Below, one piece after another: positions 59,701 to 64,000 of a stretch of DNA of 64,000 nucleotides. Below the pieces are notes generated by a model that was not told the origin of the DNA, did not search any database, and saw nothing but the letters and a program-made list of their open reading frames with translations. The DNA lies in contig CM042551.1 in NCBI GenBank assembly GCA_023630585.1, forward strand, positions 18,444,001-18,508,000, given 5' to 3'. How positions within the stretch are numbered: the first letter of the stretch is position 1; each line of letters starts with the position of its first letter. The translations under genes and the position numbers were made by a program. This stretch comes from Cranoglanis bouderius. Lineage: Eukaryota; Chordata; Actinopteri; Siluriformes; Cranoglanididae.

Positions 59701-60595
59701 TATATTTAACAAAGGTTTTTTTAAAAGTTTAAACAATCAAGACATTTTCTTCACAGCCTTCTTTGCTCATATTTACCAAGGGTGCCAATATTAGTGGAGG
59801 GTACTGTATTTGATTACGACTTTTATTTAATCGACTGCCTAGTTTTTGCTACTTAGTCATTTTTCCCCCCTTTTCTTGTACAAATAACCTGGAAGAGATG
59901 TAAAACTAAATAATATAAAAAGGTTTAAGTCATGGCTTCAGTAACTGAGAACTTAATTCCTGAGAACTAAATTCCAGTCTGGGATGTTGTTTGTGTTTGG
60001 AAGTGCCTCCTGTCAGTCATTCTATAAACGATTTACTTTTCAGGCCACTGTAGATCCTGGGGTGGAGCTTTATGAACACACAGGTGGGAATAGGGGGTTG
60101 GGGTGGTTTCAGGGAGTATAAAAATCATTCAAATAAATGTCAAACCCACCTAAGCTTTATTATGATTATTATTATTATTATTATTATTTAAACTTTTAAG
60201 CTAAAACAAATGGAAATGTTGTGCTTGTTAATAAGTGGTTTCAATGATGTATACTGTTTATTTTATTTAGCAATCAATAACTTGTGTTTTTAAGTATTAG
60301 GCTACAGATTTAAAAACACCAGCCATGTTACCTTTTTATATGATGAAGTACACTTGTGACTTGCATAAGTTATGTGGTCTTTACAGAAAATCCCTTCACA
60401 AGCGTCACATCTCATTGGCAGGAAATCTGTTAAATAAAATTAATAAGTAATTGTTTCCTCAGCAGCAAGCAAGCAGCTATTTTAGAATTGATAATCTAGA
60501 AGATACAGGAAGATACTTCCACTGAAAAGCTCTCACTCACCCAGGCGCTTGCAGGATTTCTCTGAACAGTGTTCTCCCAGTTCTGGAAACTCCAT
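53703..60595 (-). CDS. zfand2b: AN1-type zinc finger protein 2B (AIRAPL)-like, nine coding exons
   Basis: ER/cytosol adaptor that links ubiquitin, p97/VCP and the proteasome and limits translocation of signal-peptide proteins (known for the family). Coding exons: 60595-60541, 60426-60332, 55424-55293, 55209-55058, 54767-54657, 54534-54450, 54335-54259, 54153-54069, 53741-53703. All junctions are GT-AG and phases agree, giving 276 residues (human about 257). AN1 finger 1 has ligands C10, C15, C25, C28, C33, H36, H42, C44; finger 2 has C100, C105, C115, C118, C123, H126, H132, C134 at identical spacing. Between them DRDCRSDPAQRKRK is typical of ZFAND2B. UIM 1 is EEQALQRALEMSL (212-224), UIM 2 lies at 241-254 (EDLALAQALAASEE). 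The end NCCLS is a CaaX box. The UIMs and CaaX box exclude ZFAND2A. The start ATG lies four bases inside its exon. Exon 8's acceptor lies in a GT-rich tract, so that junction is the least certain. Confidence 0.93.
54797..55035 (+). mobile_element. Tc1-like deletion derivative inside zfand2b intron
   Basis: GACCATCACACCCATATGTG, CACACAAAGTGAGCTCCATA and the reading KTWFTKVVVEELKWPAQSP match the short element at 63610-63880. The SPDLNP-like remnant marks a Tc1 transposase end. It fills most of the 290-bp intron between 54768 and 55057, reaching close to the splice donor. Confidence 0.65.
55425..55889. other. zfand2b intron, nothing else seen
   Basis: Start of the 4.9-kb intron (60331-55425 in gene direction). 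No feature is supported in this part. Confidence 0.45.
55890..57290 (+). pseudogene. LINE fragment with endonuclease and RT remnants, antisense in zfand2b intron
   Basis: Plus-strand pieces in order: LLEDFNLQTSD (endonuclease-like, about 55936), SGVPHGSVLGRLLFSLY (RT motif, about 56781-56831) and VTARIKFKTCLRILG (about 56902). Stops and deletions separate them and the YxDD motif is missing. A decayed L2-like LINE is the best reading. Confidence 0.65.
57966..58102. mobile_element. 137-bp Tc1-derived MITE
   Basis: TACAACCCCAATTCCGAAAA at the left and TCAGAATTGGGGTTGTA at the right form inverted repeats identical in type to the full element at 9918-11502, with only about 90 bp between. TA at both ends. 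A deletion derivative of that family. Confidence 0.85.
58103..58705. other. zfand2b intron, nothing else seen
   Basis: Intronic A/T-rich DNA without supported features. Confidence 0.45.
58706..59808 (-). mobile_element. Tc1 transposon, internally deleted, in zfand2b intron
   Basis: Ends CAGTGCCCTCCACTAATATT and complement CAGTACCCTCCACTAATATT, with TA on both sides, are the same family as 45379-48070. Size 1.1 kb, shorter than a full element because the DNA-binding half of the transposase is deleted. Confidence 0.88.
58932..59606 (-). pseudogene. Tc1 transposase catalytic domain, N-terminus deleted
   Basis: A 224-residue open frame containing the whole catalytic core: first Asp in VLWSDETKIEFF, GGGSLMFWGCFSARGPEHFV, second Asp in FQQDNDPKHTSKS and Glu in SPDLKPIENLWGELKRR, a DD34E arrangement. 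The paired-type DNA-binding domain and nuclear localisation signal are missing, and the first residues before WNFKWDQ look unrelated. Well conserved catalytic residues, but it could not recognise transposon ends. Confidence 0.88.
59809..60331. other. zfand2b intron; short (ATT)n run
   Basis: Intronic DNA with an (ATT) run near 60160-60188. Confidence 0.5.
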
Positions 60596-60949
60596 GGCAC
60601 TGTGGTGAAAAGGATCTGCTTTCCCACTGTATTCACGACATTAAGGTTATTTACATTTACGATATACAGCAGGTACTGTCAATCCTGAGCAACTTACCAA
60701 CACGCTTATATATGGGAAGTACAGTATCCAGACACTACTGTTATTGTTGTTTAATATATTTCCACTGCATATACAGTATCCACTTCAGATTTACACACGA
60801 GGTCTTTTTACTTTGTACTTTTAAATATGAACAAAAAAGTATGTATTTATAAGCATAAACAGAGAGATGTTTACGAAACTGATAGAAGGCCTTGCTGATT
60901 TGAATTCCACTGAAAATTTATGGCATATTTTGGAGTCCATACCATCACA

Positions 60950-61975
60950 GCCTGCAAAGCTCGATCACTTGTCTTGCTCCCAGACGCACTGAATGATTTC
61001 TACTCACGGTTTGAAGCACAGAACAACAAGACCACCTTAAATTCCACCACCCAAGTACTCTGTCTGTATGCAGTGCACGTCAGGAAAACTCAGGTCAGGT
61101 AACCCATTGAAAGCTGCTTGTCCTGACAACATACCTGGCCACGTGCTCAGGGAATGTGCTGATCAGCTTGCAGATGTCCAACAGACATCTTCAACATCAT
61201 CCAACCTGAATGACTACCGGCCCGTTGCACTCACCCCTATCATCATGAAGTGCTACGAGTGGTAGTCATGAAACACATAAAGAGCAGTCTTCCCACCACA
61301 CTAGACCCTAAACCCATTCCAGGGCACCTATTACCCTACCCACTGCTACCCCCCACCTTTCCCTGACTCATCTAGACAAAAAGGACAGCTATGTAAGGAT
61401 GCTGGTTCATAGACTTCAGTTCAACATTCAACACAATCATCCCACAACCACTGACAGAAAAGCTGAGCCTGCTGGGTTCAACCACATCCCTCTACAACTG
61501 GATACTAGACTTCCTGACCGGGAGACCGCAGTACGTCAGGGTTGGAAACACCACCTCCAGCACCACCACACTGAACATCGGCACTCCCCAGGGCTGCGTG
61601 CTCAGTGCACTCCTGTTTACCCTGCTGACTCATGACTGGGTTGCAAAGCACAGTTCAAATCACATCATCAAGTTTGCTGATGACACTACAGTTGTGGGTC
61701 TCATCAGGAACAATGATGACTCAGCGTACAGGGAGGAGGTGAACCAGTTCACAGACTGGTGTAGAGGTAACAATCTATCTCCCAATGTTGTAAGACAAAA
61801 GAGATGATTGTTGACTTCAGGAGAACTTGAGTTTTTCAACAGAACAATTGAGGAGAGAGTCAAAATCTCCAAGTTTCGTGGTGTCCATACGACAGGGTAC
61901 CTCTCCAGGACTCTTAACATCACCTGCCTAGCCAAGAAGGCCCAGCAGCACCTCCACTTCCTATGGCTGTAGGAG
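60950..61975 (+). pseudogene. LINE reverse transcriptase fragment upstream of the zfand2b start exon
   Basis: Plus-strand pieces in the expected LINE order: LLPDALNDFYSRFEAQN (about 60980), PDNIPGHVLRECADQLADV, LNDYRPVALTPIIMKCYE (about 61205-61258), GTPQGCVLSALLFTLLTHD (about 61580-61635), and the catalytic FADDTTVVGLI (61670-61700) followed by WCRGNNLSPNV. Frames shift several times and segments are deleted. The Asp-Asp of the active site is still present. It lies in the first intron of zfand2b, in antisense. Confidence 0.8.
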
Positions 61976-62008
61976 CTTTTACAAGCAAGACAAAATTTGT
62001 TTTCTAAA

Positions 62009-62146
62009 ATGTCACTTTGTGCTGTTGGGTGTCAGAATCAGAAACGTGTACATAAACACATTTGTTTTTTTTGTTTTTTTTACCACATACTATCAAACTG
62101 GAGGGATTATTGGTCCAAGGAGCTCCGTCTTTGCATTTCATCTCAG
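62009..62146 (+). pseudogene. Possible THAP-domain exon of a transposon-derived gene
   Basis: From ATG at 62009 the frame begins MSLCAVGCQNQKRV, the Cys-x(3)-Cys start of a THAP zinc finger, then has YHILSNWRDYWSKELRL and ends at a good donor (TCTCAG followed by GTAAGT at 62147). Fish P-element and Harbinger-related transposons encode N-terminal THAP domains in a first exon. The central part is blurred by a T-run (62066-62080) and the C-x2-H end is not clear. No downstream exon was found. Confidence 0.4.
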
Positions 62147-63055
62147 GTAAGTAGCTATGCTAAATATCTAATGCTAAACATCTAGGTCACAGTCTCACTG
62201 AGGAGTTGCCTGTAATGGACACGTTTAACTAGCTAAATCTTTCTTCAGCTTACAAATGAGTCAACAGATCTTCGACAGACTTGTACGCCTTCAATTTCTC
62301 GCTAGTATAAACGCTAAGAGTTTCTATGAGATGTTTATACATGTGCAGCCATTGCAGCCTTGACCACCGCATCTTAGCATCATTTAGACACTGATAGGAC
62401 GCCAAGCCATAAGGAGCTTCTACACTTTGACGCGAGTCAAAATGACTTCCACTTCTTGCCTTTCAGACTTTACCCTGATTGTTCATTTCGTGCTCCAAGC
62501 GGTCTGTGCTCTTGACCTTTTATGGAGTTTTGTGGGCGTCACTACATGCAAATGAGTTCTATCAAAAACACACTTTGCTCTATAGGTGATCGGCATGCGA
62601 AACTTTTTTTTTTTTTTTAATCCGGCAGACAATTTTTGTTCTGTTTTTCTTACACAAACATTTACACACAACTTTATTACTAAAAGACTGATAAATGAGG
62701 AGGATTATATGTCAATCTGAAGTAGATACATGCACTGTGAATGAGGAATGAATGTGTATGACTGTCTAGACTTTTGGATTGGATTTTGCCTCAGCTGTAA
62801 TCACTCTGGATAAACAATGTCTGTCAAAAATAAATAAATAAATAAATAAATAAATAAAATAAATGAATACATAAACGGTATGAAAACAGTTTAGAGTGAC
62901 AACTAACTAACTAAGTCAACTAATGCTGAATCATGCTAGCGTGGATGTAAACCTAAAGCCTCAGGAGTTTAGCTACAAAATGGGAATAAAATTGTATTTG
63001 AATCTATATGAAATAATTATAACACTAAATTAAGAGCCAAGCTATAAACAAGCTA
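62147..63055. other. zfand2b first intron, nothing else seen
   Basis: Intronic DNA with an (AAAT)n run at about 62828-62864. No supported gene. Confidence 0.45.
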
Positions 63056-63186
63056 TGTCAGGGAGTACTGACAGGCTACAATTTCTCAGAAGTTATGAGA
63101 ACATAAATAGTAAACATCGGCATGTATTTGTTTATCGTGTCAACTCATAACTTCTGGGAAACTGTAGCCTGTCAGTGCTACCTGAC
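63056..63186. mobile_element. 131-bp palindromic MITE near the zfand2b 5' exon
   Basis: TGTCAGGGAGTACTGACAGG and CTCAGAAGTTATGAG on the left are mirrored by CTCATAACTTCTGGG and CCTGTCAGTGCTACCTGACA on the right, so the two arms could form a long hairpin. No coding region. It lies about 200 bp inside the presumed first intron of zfand2b. Confidence 0.75.
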
Positions 63187-63396
63187 AAGATTAGCATTAC
63201 TTCCTAGGTTATATTAGACTTAAAAATGGCTGTGAGGTTTGCCCGGAAAATGACTATCTCGAATAAATGGAGGCCGCTAATAAACAGCTAGCAGCTAACT
63301 AGCCGGAGAACAGACTGACTTCAGTCTAAAACGGTGTTAATACAACACCGCGTAGAAAAATCACTATAGAAATATATGCGATTAGATGTTTCTTAC

Positions 63397-63530
63397 CGAT
63401 ATCGTCCACCAAATCGCCGTCGTTGTTCCCTGGTGTCTGCGTGTAAACACGTATTTCGTCGTTAAATCGCCGCTGACCCACAAACACGCTCAGGGTTTAT
63501 GTACAACATCTCAGTTCCTCCCTCCCGTGT
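63397..63530 (-). other. zfand2b: Probable non-coding first exon and promoter area of zfand2b
   Basis: On the minus strand, GTGGACGATATCG is followed by a strong donor GTAAGA (63396-63391). The preceding 100 bp are richer in CpG than their surroundings (ACGACGGCGATTTGG, GCGGCGATTTAACGACG). The next compatible acceptor on this strand is that of the zfand2b start exon (60600). The transcription start is not visible, so the upstream limit is a guess. Confidence 0.5.
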
Positions 63531-63609
63531 TAATCCCACTGAGCGCCGTGAAGCAACCAACAATGAACCACTCACTCACTCTTCAATACAAAAGTATTAT
63601 ACTTATATA

Positions 63610-63880
63610 CACTACATGGCCAAAAGTTTGTGTTAACCTGACCATCACACCCATACGTGTGCCTTTATAGACTGTCTTTGTATGCTGGAGCATTACAATT
63701 TCCCTTCACTGGAACTAAGAGGCCCAATGCTCCTGAGCACAAAGTGAGCTCCATGAAGACATGGTTTGAGAAGGTTGGAGTGGAAGAACTCGAGAGTCCT
63801 GCACAGAGCCCTGACCTCAACCCCACTGGGATGAACTGGAACTGCACCCCAGGACTCCTCACCCGACATAAGATGTAAAC
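63610..63880 (+). mobile_element. Tc1-like deletion derivative
   Basis: Starts ACTACATGGCCAAAAGTTTG and encodes the transposase remnant KTWFEKVGVEELESPAQSPD then LNPTG. It is the same element type as 54797-55035. Only the end of the catalytic domain remains. Confidence 0.65.
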
Positions 63881-64000
63881 ATTGAACGAAAACAAAGGGA
63901 AAAGCTACTGCATACTAAGTTACTCTATCTATTTGTTTAATTCTTGCTAATTTTCTGACCAATGATTTGTTGTCACACCCATTAAAAGCTTAATATTTTA

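Noticed and set aside
1..64000. CRISPR arrays, bacterial operons or a prokaryotic defence system
   Set aside because: All regular repeats are microsatellites or minisatellites without spacers, and the genes are intron-containing vertebrate genes.

Overview
The window looks like nuclear DNA of a teleost fish. It has two intron-containing vertebrate genes, fish-type tRNA-derived SINEs, many Tc1/mariner, hAT and Merlin DNA transposons, Ty3/gypsy and LINE fragments, and abundant microsatellites ((CA)n, (TA)n, (TATC)n, (ATT)n). The density of Tc1 copies would suit an otophysan such as a catfish, but that is inference and the species cannot be named from this sequence.

Two host genes can be spliced completely, both on the minus strand. 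galr2-like (18879-20377) encodes a 378-residue galanin receptor type 2 in two exons, with its intron inside the DRY motif at the end of TM3. zfand2b-like (coding 53703-60595, probable 5' UTR exon ending at 63397) encodes a 276-residue AIRAPL protein in nine coding exons, with two AN1 zinc fingers, two UIMs and a C-terminal CaaX box. A third host sequence, a stomatin-family gene (4451-5476, minus), survives as three exons with an 8-nt deletion and a mutated splice donor, so it is called a pseudogene.

Layout: 1-6.5 kb has a Merlin transposase with an open three-exon reading frame, three foldback or MITE-like elements and the stomatin relic. 6.5-18 kb has SINE, hAT and gypsy debris, a decayed Tc1 and a gypsy fragment with integrase upstream of reverse transcriptase. 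18.5-20.4 kb is galr2. 24.6-28.1 kb is a complete LTR element with 5-bp target duplications whose interior is mostly minisatellite. 29.8-38 kb has Tc1 copies, a pair of abutting hAT elements (one with a BED-finger exon) and a LINE scrap. 39.3-41.1 kb has a solo LTR and a SINE split by a MITE. 43.4-51.8 kb is a cluster of Tc1 elements, including a near-intact one nested in an older one and a head-to-head pair. 53.5-63.5 kb is zfand2b, with its 4.9-kb and 2.8-kb introns filled by LINEs, Tc1 copies, a THAP-like exon and a MITE.

The host genes are unrelated in function: one is a neuropeptide GPCR, the other a proteasome/p97-linked zinc-finger protein. Most of the window is mobile DNA of several ages. 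The strongest candidates for something undescribed are the minisatellite-filled LTR element with its related solo LTR, and the Merlin copy with an open spliced transposase.
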